NCBI GenBank assembly: GCA_027943335.1
Contig: BSBK01004089.1
Location: 1,058,501-1,122,500, forward strand
Source of the DNA: Chamaecyparis obtusa
Taxonomy: Eukaryota > Streptophyta > Pinopsida > Cupressales > Cupressaceae
Reading direction: 5' to 3'
Length of the DNA: 64,000 nt
The translations under genes and the position numbers were made by a program. Below are positions 35,656-49,145 of the stretch, piece by piece. The notes below the pieces were generated by a model that worked only from the letters and a program-made list of their open reading frames with translations, made no database searches and had not been told where the DNA came from. Numbering within the stretch: the first letter of the stretch is position 1; each line of letters opens with the position of its first letter.

Positions 35656-38600
35656 GTTTTTTTCCTATAAATGAAGATGGCGAGTCTTCTTATTTTCTGC
35701 AGGGCAACTCGTACACTTTGGCATGATTTTTCTCATTCCTATCATTACATTTGTATGATGGGGATTTTATTTTCCATGGGGAATATACTGAAACCATAGC
35801 ACACAGATACATTGGAATTGGATAAATAAAATGGCATCAGCATTATCTATTTATTGTTTTTTTTTTAATTATTGCTGATATAAACAAGAAGCTATTCAAT
35901 AATGTGGATTAATATCTCTCACACTGCCTCTGGTTTTGTTTTGGTTTGATAGTATATGAAAGAAATAGTCATGGAATAAACAATTATTTCTAGAGAAAAA
36001 TGTGTTTTTTAACTATAGATCTGTCATTTTTATTGACATTACATTTTGTTTTTCTCCAATTTTCCGTTCCCAACTAATGGTTTAGATCTTCATATTGGTG
36101 TTCAGATAATACAATAGAGAAAATGATATAAATCTAAGACAAAACAATGCCATGGGGTTGACAGGCCAATTCCAACGTTTGGTTTAAACTAGAGTTATTT
36201 TACTTCCATATTTTTCCATATTCAACAACAATAGGAAATTTTACTTTCACAAAAAGTGCCTGAGTTGTCCTTACGAATCTAAAACTTTACTTTTTCAAGA
36301 GATAATAAAGAGGTAATAGCATTTTTTTTTGCATAAAAATTATGATGGATGGTGATGTATTAAAGTTCTTTTTAATTCACTGGACAGTGTAAATCAAAAT
36401 CAAAATCTACACTAAAAGTCAAGAGCTATTTGATTGTGAATATATAAATAATTATAGTTTATTTTTATTAAAATAATTATGTTAGTAGTTGATTGTAATA
36501 AAAATATTGGAAAAATTTTAGTTGAAAATAATTTAGACTAATTTTTTATTGATTATGAGAATGATAAATTGAACAATTGAATATAAGGTTAAACAATTAA
36601 TTGAGATAGATAAGGATATTCAATTTTAGAATTGATAAAAACAAATGAATCTAATCTATTGTCTTGGTGTAAAAAATGATGTGTTTGTTAGAGTTGCCTA
36701 GAACCTTGTAAAGGATTGTGATTGTTTTGGGGTTGGATTCACAAAATTGGGTCACTTATGCACACATGGATTTGTCTTGTGATCAATAGATCCAATTTGA
36801 TAAATCTTGCATGTAGTTTTTGTTCTTCAATTATACTTAGTCTTCTCTTTATTGATTGTTAAGGAATGGATTGTTTACAACTTATTTGGAGAGGTTGTTG
36901 AATTGCCAACCCCATGGAATGATGAGTTTTACACTTCATAGAAATGAGTGAAGGTAACAATGTTCAATCATGGGAATGTACTAGAGTGATGATAGAAATT
37001 TAAGCTCTAATTAGGGCCTTAATGGAGGAAGTTACAACCCATCAAGATATATGCTCTTTATTTTATGATTCTGACCTTAAAGACCTAGAAAAATACTAGG
37101 TTTAGGTAGACATTGCACTACAAATCTTTCATTCTTTGTAAATTAATTGTTCTAATGTGAACTTTGCAATAAATTGTCAATTATTTTCTACTGATATGTA
37201 TCTTGTGTTGTTTAGTCTATCAAGTGATAGGTCTGACTACCCTTTTGTATCATGGATTAATTTTGTATTCTCTTGAATCTCTGAAATGACAGTATATTTT
37301 GTGGAAGTGGCTATTTTACTTCAATACATTTATAGTTTAATTAAGGAAAATACATAGATAAATTTTCAAATGATATCATATGTCTACCATGTTAGGATTA
37401 AGGTGTCATCCACCTTGTAATCCTATAAAATTATGGCATTGTTAAAACATTATTGGAAATTATCCTTAGGCACTTAAAGTATATTGGAAAAAATAATTTG
37501 TAATATTTATTCTTGATATTCCTTGTAATACATTCATAAGGGGTGATGGGTTCCACTAGAAATGGTAAATGTGATGTGTGGACATAAATATTTAATATTA
37601 TTTTCCCCACATGTGGATGCCTACAATGGGACAGTTAATGGAAAGTGAAGAAGACAATTGGGTGATTGTCGGGCTTCTCTAAGAGGGCTCTTAGAAGAGG
37701 CAATAGGTGTCTCTTGACATTTCATTGTTTATTTCATTTAATGTAATGTTTATCTTTCAATTTTGGGCATCCATGTTGGACAAAAAGTAATTGTATTAGA
37801 GCCTAAATCAATGTAATTTCATATTTCAAGGAGGCAATCCAATTGGTTGGTATGACTGGAATGAAGAGTCTTCTTTGGACATCCTATTTGATTCTTTAGA
37901 GATTTTGGCATGTATATATAAATATCTCCTTGAAAATAGAGATTGAGAGGGACAATTGAATGTAGGTTACTTCATACCTAAATAGGGATAGGTAGAGGCA
38001 TGAAGATGTTGTCAATTGGTTCAAAGGTTTTGTCATGCTAGAGGCAAATAGGAGAATGAAAATGAATGTATTGTAATCTTATTCATTTGAATATAATGCA
38101 CACTTGGCTACTCTTCATGGTGATTTTTTTCCTCGCTAGGGTTTCTTCATGAAAATCTTGTGTTATACATTTTTCTTGTGTTGTTGATCTATGCTTCATT
38201 GTTGCTATTGTATTATAATGTTATACGTTATGTATTGATGTTATAAGTTTACATAAGGTAGTGTTGATAAGTATGATCTATGTAGGTTCATTTTAGCATC
38301 ACGAGGAAGATGAATATAATCATGGTAATCTCATATTAAGGTAACTTAGTTTTTAAATTTTTACATAAGTTCCATATTGTAATAGTCCAAGTCTTGTATC
38401 TCATCTATTGAAGTCATATTTTGATCATTTGGATAGAGTGAAATTTCCAAGCCTTTGATACTAGAGCATGTATATTTCTCAACATAATATAAGGTTAAGG
38501 GTGATAAAAATTTAAGTAGAATCTTATCCTACCAATGATAAAAGATCCAAGAGCATTATGGATAAGATGCAAACATTCAAATAGGTACAACCCTTAAAAT

Positions 38601-38955
38601 AACTTTAACCTTAAATGCTTTGTAAATTAGATTTCTTTGAGTAAAATTGGAATATCAAAAATCCTAATGAGATTATTCAATCAAATTTGTTATAACTTAT
38701 TAATTAGATTCCTTCAACTTGTCTCTTCACCAATGCTAAATGGCAACAAGAACTAGAGAACAAAATAATAAAGTAAAAGTTGTAGCATTTCATGTAATTT
38801 TTCATAAGCAGTCATGTGTAGAAAGCATGATAATTTAAAATTTAACTAATATAAGTAATGAAAAACTTATATTAAACTAATTATACAAGAAATTTAAATA
38901 TATTCATACTTCTGATCTTAATTTTGTAAAAATAAAATATCTTAATATTATATTT
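35656..38955. other. AT-rich intergenic DNA, no gene recognised
   Basis: No ORF over about 60 codons with a recognisable motif occurs on either strand. It is probably old, decayed repeat sequence. Confidence 0.5.
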
Positions 38956-39483
38956 TGTTGGTGTGTTTAAGTTTTGTACCTATAAGTCTTTCTCTTAGGA
39001 CATAGACAAACTTATCACTTAAGTTTACTTAAAGAACACATAGGAGCTTTTAGGAACATCTCCATTTTATGCGGATGTTATCATTTTATCAAATTCCACT
39101 TTACGTGTATCTTCGCCTTTAGTGACTTATCACTTTATCACTTTTCCACCTTTAGTGGACATGTTGTACATACATCTTTCGACACGTTGGAGGGTGATAT
39201 TTCTTTAATGGATATGTCACACTTTCACCTTTCCACCTTAGGTGGATGATAAGTTGTGTCTTTATGTATCACATCATAAGATTAAGACACTTGTCATAAT
39301 CTTATGCACCCCTATATTTTTACCTTGGCCTATTTCTAAGAGGTCTTTTATGTACTATTATCTATTTTAATGCATTCTCGCTGAGAATACATTTTATTCT
39401 TGTCATATTTAACATCTCTTTTTATTGCGCTTTCCATTAGGCCTCTAGATCCTCGGTGACTATCTCTATAGAAAAATATAACA
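38956..39483 (+). repeat. Possible decayed LTR with primer-site remnant
   Basis: The segment starts TGTTGGTGTG and ends ACA, directly followed by TAATATTAGAGT (39484), which differs from the initiator tRNA-Met site TGGTATCAGAGC only by four transitions. Inside are repeated hairpin-like words (CCACCTTTAGTGG near 39148, CCACCTTAGGTGG near 39233). No partner LTR or coding sequence was found. Confidence 0.35.
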
Positions 39484-41563
39484 TAATATTAGAGTTTGTT
39501 GATGTCATTGGATAATCTTTTGAAAGATTTGAGTAAATATTTTGGTGGATTTTGGGGGTCCTCTTTGTAGATTTGTATTGCAAGTAAAAATTGGAGATTT
39601 ATCGTGCAAATATGACGTTTCCATCATGTTCAAGAGGTCCAAAAATCTGAATATGAACCTTTATTTTGTCCAAATATAACATTGGAGGCCAAAATATATA
39701 AGCATTTGAAGGTTGCATGCATTTTACATAGCTAGCAAGTATAGTGTCCTAAATTGTAAGAATGTACAATTTGGTCCTTAGTTAGACTGCATTTTGATTT
39801 CTAAGGCTTCCATGCATCATTGGCCTTTTTTCTATGCAATTAATTAATTAATATTTAAATTTGAGTCCTCTCTAGATTTAATTTCTATGAAGGACCTTAA
39901 TTATATGTGTGCTTCTTTAATTGTTTCCTCTCATTTATTTCCTCTTGCATACATAGGCCCTATTTCATTATGGTTGGCCTTTTATATTTATCTCAATCTC
40001 AAACCCTAACCTTGTGTACTTTTTTTTAATCCTAGTATCCCAAGTGGCTCTCAAATTAAATTTGAGCCAGAAATTTCTAGTATATGGAAAGTCAATTAGT
40101 AGAGGGCAATTTTAATTTGCCCCATACTTAGGGACTTTCACCATACTCCATAGCTTGAGCCCAAATTTAAATTGTAAATTAGTCTTGGGTTTTTAATAGG
40201 TTACTTAATCCTAGTCAGCCTTCTTCAAGTTTTGGGCTCCAAAATAGCTAGGCGAGGTATAAAAGTAATGCTACCTTCCTCATTTTGACATCCATTTTAT
40301 CACTTCACATTCAAGTCCAAGCAATCAAGCATTCAATTCTTCAATTAAAGGAGAAATCAAGGCAATATATTCACATTGATATCATCCATTCAAGCATCAA
40401 GCAGGGAATACAAGGAGTAATGCCTAGATCAAAGCATATGTGAAGGCATTTGTGTTATTCATATCCTAGATCGAAGGTCAAGATAATGGAAAAGATAATT
40501 TTCAAACATATTCATAAATGGTTCAATAATAAGAAAGTTTGTGACGATGTTGCATCTTAACAAGCCTTTGCTACCAACAACATGCTTCCCTTTTTCAAGA
40601 AATTTTGATTCAATTTCAAGGTTAATTCCTAAATAGGGATTTGACCAAGAAAAACATATTTTCCTCAAAATATTTCCTATTTTTTGTGTGTAGGTGATAG
40701 GTGGTGCATGTGTGGAGATAGTGACAAAAAATTCTGAGATGTTTCATTTGTGAAGATAGAGATAAGATTTAGTGAAGACATTCTAGTTGGTAAAGGATTT
40801 GGTTGAGGTCTGGTTAGAACATCTTTTCAAAATTCTTTCTGAGGTAGAGGATTATGTATGTTGGTTTTGGTCCTTGGACTATGTAATACCCCTCTAACCC
40901 TAACATGTCTTTGATGTTGGTTTCTGGAGATATGAGATGTTATAGGATCCTCTATATTTATCTTGCTGATGATGTGAGTATGATTATTCATTAGGTGTTG
41001 ATATTGAGATACTTATCTAATCCATTTTATTAGTTTAATTGTAATAACTTCATGATCTAGTATTTGACGATGATAAACATATCGATGTTATAAAGTATAT
41101 TGATTATAGTTACTTCCTTTTGTATGTATTCATCTCAACTTATTGATGATATCTTAGGATCTTCATACATGTGGTTGATGTTATGTGGTTACATGAGAGA
41201 TCTATGTGATTACTATTTGCATTCTCTACTCTATGACTATGATTACTTTTGGATAAACTAGTTATAATGACTAATGACCTTAGGGTTGATTATGATACTT
41301 TGATATTCATGTTTTGATTAATATATGAATGTTATCCCTATCCTCCTTGTTTAAGAATATGATTTCAAGATCTCCTTAATGATTGATATTTATAATTATT
41401 GGACTAACTCATGATCATATGATGATTATGACTAATATTGATGTATTCAATGATTTCTCTTATGATTATACTCTAACCCTTTTGTGGTTCTTATATTTCC
41501 CATGATGTATACATATGTGATTGTTCATATTTGTGACTTGTATGCATGACTAGAGATAAATTC
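39484..41563. other. AT-rich intergenic DNA, no gene recognised
   Basis: The only ORF of note (40459-40668, minus) has no recognisable motif. Confidence 0.5.
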
Positions 41564-42434
41564 TGATGAAGGGTGCTCCCCTTAATACCACAAACACATA
41601 GCAGAAATAGAGAAACAACAACAATATGCAAGAACAGAAAATGGGCTTCTTATTATCTCCATAAATGTGGAATTACAAACTTTTAGAATTACAATATGCA
41701 AAGCCACATGGGCATTCCCTTACAATATTTTGTAGGACAAAGCCTTGAATCAACACCTAGATCTACTACCCAAAACTATCCTAAACTACCCTGAACTACC
41801 TAAGACAACACTACAGGCCTTCCTTATATAGGAAATTTCCACCGCCCAAGAAGGTTCCATAAATTTAGCTCTAAGCGCCGGCCAAACTTCTAATTATTTT
41901 ATTTTTCATTTTATTACATCATAGTCGACAGAAAATAACTTTTGAAACCCGAATAGAAATTTTGAAGAAAAATTATTTTACACCATTTTAGGTGGCCCAA
42001 CTTCCAGAGACCATAAGTCATTGCCAGTTGCTCCGATTGACTATTATGACCCCAATTCGGAAAGGGCACAAGGAGCTCTACAACACTTGAATCAAGCAAG
42101 CTTCATTCAACTAAAAATTTGACCTCATATGGGGCCTCTAAAGCCTTCAAAATTGAGTTCAAAGTTTCTGTACCCTGTTGCCAATACCAAAAATCTCCAA
42201 TATCTTCAAAACTAGACTTGATCTAGAAATGAAACTTTACTGGCAGGCTGATATGATTAAGATGAACCTCCACATGTGAAATCAGAACATTTCAAGATTG
42301 TATGAACAACTTACTAAAAATAGAAAGTTTCCATAAATAGCAGCTCTACACAAGATAGCCCTTATTGAATACAAAACTATAAATATTTTTGGGTCATGCA
42401 AGATTGCTCTTACACCCAAGATGCTCTTGCATCA
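41564..42434 (-). repeat. 3' LTR of chromovirus B2
   Basis: 871 bp, colinear with the B1 LTRs (TGATGAAGGG start, GCATCA end) but clearly more diverged from them than they are from each other. Confidence 0.92.
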
Positions 42435-42472
42435 GACACCTAGGGTAATTTGAGAAGTGACCTTGTCACGAC

Positions 42473-45400
42473 TCAAGTGTGCAGAGGAAAACCAAGACGG
42501 TTAACCTCCTCCTTTGTTAGCCATGATGAATCTTCAATAGGTTGTCCTTTCCATTTGACCAGATATTCTTAATATGTCCTGTTCCTTGTGCTTCTGCCAA
42601 CATGACTATCTAGTATGTCTTCAATCTCCTTGATATCGAAACTGGTTGCCGGAATACTCCACTGTGCTGCTCTAACCTCATCTTCAACACCTCCTTCATG
42701 ATACTTTGTCAAATCTAAAATATTAAACACTGGTGAAATATTCAGCTCAGTAGGGAACTCAACCTCATGCAATTCCTGAATCATGCTTCTTCAGTATCTT
42801 ACATGGCCCAAACTTCTTTATTTTCAGCTTGTTATATTCACCAACTGGAAATCTTTCCTTCCACAAATGAACCATGACTTCATCTCCAACCTTAAATTCC
42901 TTATACCTCCTTTTCTCATCTCCCTTAGCCTTATACTCTGCATTCATCTTGGTAATGTGCTTCCTCACCTCCTCAAGGATGTTCTTCAAATGTTCTACAA
43001 AATCCTCAGCTTCAGCACTGCTTATTTCTCCTTGATCTATCATTCTCAACTCAGATGCATTTCTGGGACTACTCCCATATACATTATGGAATGGTGATTT
43101 ACCAGTGCTCCTATTGACAAAATTATTATATGCAAATTCTACCTATGGTAAAATCAAATCCCATCTTGTTGGCTTATTTCCAACCAAACATCTTAAAAAA
43201 TTTCCCAAACTCCTATTCACCACCTCTGTCTATCCATCAGTCTGTGGATGATGTGATGAATTGAACTTCAAATCTATCTTCAACTTCTTCCATAATGTAC
43301 GCCAAAAATATCCAATGAACTTAGTGTCCCTATGTAAAATTATACTCTTTGGCAAACCATGTAGTCTCACTACTTCTCTGAAAAACAATTCTGCTACGTG
43401 AACAACATCATTAGTCTTCTTGTAGGGAATAAAATGTGCCATCTTTGAAAATCTGTCAACTACCACAAAAATTGAATCATGTCCCCGCCGTGTCCTTGGT
43501 AAACCAAGAACAAAGTCCATACTGATATCCTCCCAAGGCTTCCCTAGTACAGGTAATGGCTGATACAACCCAGTATTCTGCTTCACTCCTTTCACCATTT
43601 GACATACTCTACAACTCTGTACAAACTTCTTGACATCTTGCTACAACTGTGGCCAATAATAATTCTCACTAACCAAAGCAAGGGTTTTATCATGACCAAA
43701 ATGTCCAGCCAATCCTTTGCTATGCTTCTCCTTGATGAGATTCTCCCTCATAGAACTTCTTGGAATGCACAAATGACTCCCTCTAAATAGCATATCATCC
43801 TAAATAATGAAATCTAGCCACTTCATTCTGTCTAGACTAACAGGTTCTATACAAGCTTTTCAAGCTTCACCAAAATCAGGATCCTCTGGATACAAATTCT
43901 TGAGTTCCTTGAACCCAACCATCTCAATCTATATCTCTACCAGCAATAGTTGCCTTCTGCTAAGCGCATCTACAACCCTATTAGACTTTCCACTTTTGTG
44001 TTTCAAAACAAATGTATAACTCTACAAGAACTCAACCCATTTCAAATGTCTTTGATTCAACTTTCCTTGACTATTCAAATATTGCAAAGCTTGATGATCA
44101 GTATACAAAACAAACTCCTTAGGAAGTAGATAGTGTCTCCACTTCTTCAATGCCTAAACTATAGCATAAAATTCCTGATCATAAACAGAATATTTCCTCT
44201 TGGCATCATTCAACTTCTCACTGAAATAAGCAATAGGTTAACCTTCTTGACTCATAACAGCTCCTATTGTAGTACCACTAGCATCACAGTCTACTTGAAA
44301 AACCTTATTAAAATCTAGAAGTGGTAAAATAGGTTGTTCTATAACTTTTTGTTTCAATAGTTTAAAACTTTTATCTACCCCATTAGTCCACTTGAACTCT
44401 TTTCTATCCCCTCTCATTGTTTCAATCAAGGGTCCATAAATACTGCTAAAATTTTTGATAAACTTTTTGTAAAAACTAGTCAAACAATGAAAAGATCTTA
44501 CCTTAGTAGCACTCCTTGGAGTATGCCATTCAAGGATATCATGTACTTTCTCTGGATCCATTTTTAGACCTTCTGTCAAAACTACAATTTCCAAATACAC
44601 TAACTCTTTCTTCACAAAACTGCACTTCTTCAAATTAATCAACAATTTCTCATCTCTTAACTTCTCAAAAACCATACAAAGATGCATCATATGCTCTTCC
44701 AATGTCTTACTAAAGATCAAAATATCATCTAGGTACACAATGAAAAACTTACCCAAAAACTCTTTCGGAACCTTGTTTAGGAGCCGCATGAAAGTGCTCA
44801 GTGCATTGGTTAGCGCAAAAGGCATGACTAACCACTCATACAGTCCTTCCTTTATCTTGAAGGTAGTCTTCCATTCATCTCCTTCTCTGATCTAAATCTG
44901 GTGATATCCACTCTTCAGATCTATCTTTGAGAAATACACAGCTCCACTCAAACAATCCATAATATCATCCATTCATGGCAATGGAAACCTATGCTTGATT
45001 GTGATCTTGTTTATTGCTCTAGAATCTGTACACATCCTCCATTCTCCATTCTTCTTTGGTGCTAATACCACTGGTACAATACACGGACTTAACCTCTCCT
45101 GAATCAATCCCTTCTATAACAACTCATGTACTTGTCTATTCAACTCTTCACTTTTTGCTGGTGTCATTCTATGTGCTGCCTTGTTTGAAAAAATGGCTCC
45201 TGGAATCAAATCCATCTGATGACTGATCTTCCTTACTGGTGGTAATCCATCAGATACATTATCGGATACAATATCTTAAAACTCATTTAACAAATCTACA
45301 ACCTCTACAAGTACATCCTCTACTTCCTCTTTGCCATCTTTTGGAATTAAAGAAAAACATATATGCTCATGCCTCATACCATCTAAGAATTTTCTTCCAT

Positions 45401-45630
45401 CAACAAAAGTTATTCTTGCATTACCACATACTTTTTCTTCAGTCTCCTTCAATGGCTTTAGCTTATGTCACACTCCATCTTTTGTCAGGGAATAGGTATT
45501 CGCATGACCATCATGTACAACACATCTGTCAAACTGCCATGGCCTACACAACAACATGTGACATGCATCCATAGGTATGATATCACATAGTACCTCATCA
45601 TGGTATTTGCCAATCTTGAACTTGAATAGG
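42473..45630 (-). pseudogene. B2 Pol: RT, RNase H, integrase and chromodomain remnants
   Basis: The chromodomain region (IEDILDSHVGRSTRNRTY, stop, then YLVKWKGQ further on) ends at 42473. At the position of the first B1 chromodomain stop B2 has CAG. Integrase fragments include SMDFVLGLP and HPQTDG, followed by a TAG, then TEVV, so the catalytic Glu is retained. RT keeps FIVYLDDILIFS at about 44740. Many stops and some frameshifts break the frame. Confidence 0.88.
45626..45630. repeat. Target-site duplication of element C (left copy)
   Basis: ATAGG here and CTAGG at 63127-63131 flank the C LTRs. The uninterrupted B1 sequence has CTAGG at this point, so the left copy has one later change. Confidence 0.8.
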
Positions 45631-46837
45631 TGTAATACCCCAAAAATGGGCTATAAGTTCATTAATCTCCTACATCATCAAATCGAATGAAATCGACATC
45701 AAAGTCCTAACCTAAGGCACATCTAAACATCATTGAATCTTAATTGATTATCTTATATTCTGCATCGGGGAATATTCCTAGCAATATTCCTAATTATCAT
45801 ATTTATCTTTAATTTTATAATTATTTGGCAATAAATCACATTTATCCTAAAGTTTGATTAATTGAATATTTTCATATTTAATTAATTAGATTTAATATTT
45901 GCCACTTAATTGTTTAATTAAATTTAATTCTATCTATTATTAATTGTATTATTTAATTTTGACAATAAATCAAAATTCCTATCTTTAATTGATTAAATTC
46001 TTATTTAATTAATTAAAGCATGTTGTCATTATTTAATAATATAATTTTTAATAAAAGTTTGATAAAATAGTTAATTAACCCATAAATTAATTATTTTATT
46101 TCAAAAATCAGTTAAGTTGGAAATAAATCACTTTATTATTAAATTAATTCATAAATAAAACATGCACAATCATAAAAGCAGACAACTATCAATTATCAAT
46201 TAAAGCTAAACTCTATTTTGAGTTAAAACTTAGCTTTTGCATATTTTTGTGAGTTAATTATCCTTTATTTAAAAATAACTCAAAAATCAACCTGAGTTAT
46301 TTGAGTGATTTATGGCTTTTATCCATGCACCTCCAAAGCCCTGGATTTCTATAAATTAAGGCTTCAGCTCTTCATAATTCATCTCATATTTTTGCACAAT
46401 CACGCTGGAGAATTGGAGGCTGAGGAATCAACTTGCGAATTCAAAGCTTTGTGAGATCAATTTCAATTGCATAGCTATTTTATCTTAGCATAGAATTTCA
46501 TAGTTTTCATATCATTGTTAGAATCTTCATTGTTAGATCATTTAGCATCCATAGCATATCAGTTTATCATTCTTATTGCATAGAAAATATAAAAAAAAAA
46601 TAGCTTAATTGCATTCAATCTCATATCTAGATCAATTGCATTCAAATCCTTCATTTAGGTGTCGTCTAGGTCACTGATCTCAATTACAATCTAAGAACAT
46701 CAATCTCGCACCTATTAGAAGGCAGTAAATCGCTTGGTTAGATAGCTTTCAAATTTTGCATGATTTTGATTATCACTAACCTCTAATGTTTTACTGAGTG
46801 TTGTGTCTATAGATCAGGTACAATTTTCACACACACA
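45631..46837 (+). repeat. 5' LTR of element C
   Basis: Starts TGTAATACCCC and ends CACACA, four bases before the primer site; very AT-rich. A TATA box (TATAAATTA, 46350-46358) lies about 490 bases before its end. Confidence 0.95.
46350..46358 (+). promoter_or_regulatory. TATA box of the element C 5' LTR
   Basis: TATAAATTA in a GATTTCTATAAATTAAGG context, repeated in the 3' LTR near 62637. Confidence 0.5.
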
Positions 46838-46841
46838 TTTC

Positions 46842-46858
46842 TGGCACCCACCATGGGG
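46842..46858 (+). other. Primer-binding site of element C
   Basis: TGGCACCCACCATGGGG, differing from the element A site by two G-to-A changes. Confidence 0.8.
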
Positions 46859-46976
46859 CCCTGAAACGGGTTTCCAATTCAATTCTATCAATTTCTATTT
46901 TTTTCTTCTCGGGCTCTGTGCAAAACTATGATTTTTAATTTTTGTCCGTACATCTATCGTATGAATTTCTGATAAA

Positions 46977-47191
46977 TGTCGTATGGGAGCATACCCACTG
47001 TCGTATGATACTGGACCCACTATCGTACGATAGTCTATCGGATCGAGACTCATTTCATTACATATCCACTGTCATTTGGTAGCTCAACTGTCATATGGTA
47101 GCATACCCAGTGTCGTACGAGTTTCTAGACTGTCGTCTGGGAGCATACCCACTGTCGTACGAGTTTTCGTACCAATTTTTTACTGTCATTT
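46977..47191 (+). repeat. First leader array of TGTCRYNYG words (element C)
   Basis: Seven exact plus-strand matches in 185 bases (starts 46977, 46999, 47070, 47089, 47111, 47131, 47153): TGTCGTATG, TGTCATTTG, TGTCATATG, TGTCGTACG and TGTCGTCTG. A near match, TGTCATTTC, is at 47183. Between them the phrase GGGAGCATACCCAC recurs. The expected rate at even base composition is one per about 8 kb per strand. Confidence 0.85.
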
Positions 47192-47973
47192 CATTTTTCA
47201 CAGCAGAGTATTAGATTTGATTTTTATATTTCGGCTAACTGCTAATTTTGACAATTGAAATTCTCTATTTTTGATTGCTCTCTGCTGGTTTTGATTGGGA
47301 AAAGTGCAAGAATTGCTAAAAATTAGGTAAAATCTACTAAGCGCATTGCAAGGATCATGAGGTATTCTCCTTCTTCTGAAAACATTTTGATTTAGACTTA
47401 AAATAAATCTCTCACGTGTCAAGCTTGTGTGCATCTTTTCATGCTTTTGATATATTTCTACACACTTGCATAATTTGATACTAGGTTGTGACCCCTTAAG
47501 GATTCATTAAGTAGTCTTAGAATACTTGTGATTGATCTTGATTGCTATCTTGGGTTATTGGACTCGCTAATCTACCGGCCCCTCATTTCCGCCCCATGGT
47601 TGCAATCTCAGCAATATAAAGGGGAGGGGTCAACAGGACAGAAGCGTTAAGTGTTCCACTTGGCAACCCTTTTGTGCTTTTAGGAACTCACTTGTTTTCT
47701 AAGTTGTGGACTCATTTTTAGCTTGTGTGAGGTGTTAAGTGTTCCACCTTGTGGACTCATCTCATATTTTTTTTAAGCATTAAGTGTTCCTCTTTCTACT
47801 TTTTGGATGCTTTTGGTAGATTTGCTTTCGGGAATATATTTGTGCTCACATAGTAATTAGGCTCTATGAACACTATTCGTGATTCTTGAGAGATTGGATT
47901 CCTAGTGAAATCTTTCTTGATGATAGAATCCTTGTAGGTAGGGAGGATACTTAGTGTGTTTCACATTCAACTT

Positions 47974-48169
47974 GGTTAGTGCGTCTTCTCTTATTGATCG
48001 ACACATTCTCTCTCCGGAGAAGTTGATAGATCACGTGGGGTCGATATCACGAGCTTTGGTGAATCAAAATTGGTTAGTGCATCTTCTCTTATTGATTGAT
48101 ACATTCTCTCCCCGGAGAGGTTGATAGATCATGTGGAGTTGATATCACAGACCTTGGTGGAACAAAACT
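47974..48169 (+). repeat. 98-bp tandem duplication in the C leader
   Basis: Units 47974-48071 and 48072-48169 begin GGTTAGTGC and contain the near-palindrome CTCTC.CCGGAGAG and TTGATAGATCA. Confidence 0.85.
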
Positions 48170-48954
48170 TTGTCTTAGCGTGTCGGATTAAACTGCTTGC
48201 TTTGTTTGGGTTAAAAGTGAAAAGGTTTCAAAAACCTTGGATCTGGAGCCAAGTCCCCTTGTGGTATACTATTGTGAGTCATCTTTAGAGAGGGTTAACT
48301 GTAGCGGACAATCCCTTCACAGGGCAAACTTCGTTGATGGAACCTCAAGCGGTCATAGCCATTTTCACCGTGGTAGTGACAGCCGCTATATAAATGTTCG
48401 TGTGGAAGAAATCTCCACGGGTATGGTTCATTGTTGGGTTGTCAGATCTCCCTAGCAGCTCTTGAAGATTAAGTTCTCGGACTATGTCAAAACCCTGGTG
48501 CGCCAGGATTGGAGTTCACCCCTTTGAATCATAAAAGTTGCAGAGTCAAACCATTACTAAAAACCCTAGAGAGGCCAATTTTTCATTTTCAGGTATATGT
48601 GTGTTATTGCAAAACTTTTTAGAACATACATAATTAGTACTCTCAGGGATTAGCACAATTTGGTCACTTGATTGTTCATGCGCAAGGTTGCTTTTGCCCT
48701 TGTTCATTGTTTTCAGACGTGCTTGGAATCACTTGCTTGCTGTTCTGCGTGCTTGTTTATCTACTTGGCTATTAAAAATGATCAAATCTGGTATAACCTT
48801 CAAATTCTAGATAGTACAATTTGCAAACAATCCAGAACTGAAAACCTTCAATTTTGCAAAAATTGACGTAAAATTCTTTCTAGAGTCAAAAGTCATTTTA
48901 GGAAGTCAAAAGTCGTACGACTTTTTGTCAAATGTCATTTCAGTATTGCCCATC

Positions 48955-49145
48955 TGTCGTATGATTGAGAACCCAGTGTCGTATGAGTTTTCATGCCAGC
49001 AAATCCAAGGAAGTCAAAATCCTGTTAGCAACTGTCGTATGATCTTTAAAACTGTCATTTCATTGCTACCCAACTGTCGTACGATTTTAGCAACTGTCAT
49101 TTCATAGACTACCTAGTGTCGTACGAGTCTGCAGAGTGTCATTTG
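48955..49145 (+). repeat. Second leader array of TGTCRYNYG words (element C)
   Basis: Six exact plus-strand matches in 191 bases (starts 48955, 48977, 49033, 49075, 49117, 49137), interleaved with TGTCATTTC near matches. It lies about 450 bases before the gag start. Confidence 0.85.

Larger units (their letters stand above)
41564..45630 (-). mobile_element. Chromovirus B2, 3' part (split by Tat element C)
   Basis: Same family and orientation as B1 but more decayed. It contains the 3' LTR (41564-42434) and the chromodomain, integrase, RNase H and RT regions. At 45630 the sequence stops within the gag-proximal part of pol at the point matching B1 about 25455 and resumes at 63127 on the far side of element C. 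The 5' LTR lies beyond the window. Confidence 0.92.

Noticed and set aside
40459..40668. 69-codon minus-strand ORF
   Set aside because: Isolated, AT-rich, no motif.
42569..43097. Overlapping small ORFs read as separate genes
   Set aside because: They are fragments of the broken B2 integrase-chromodomain frame or its antisense shadow.
48237..48455. 72-codon ORF in the C leader
   Set aside because: No counterpart in element A and no recognisable motif.
46977..49145. Regularly recurring short words suggesting CRISPR or a satellite
   Set aside because: Spacing is irregular, words are only about 9 bases and vary by consensus, and the sequence lies inside a plant retrotransposon leader.
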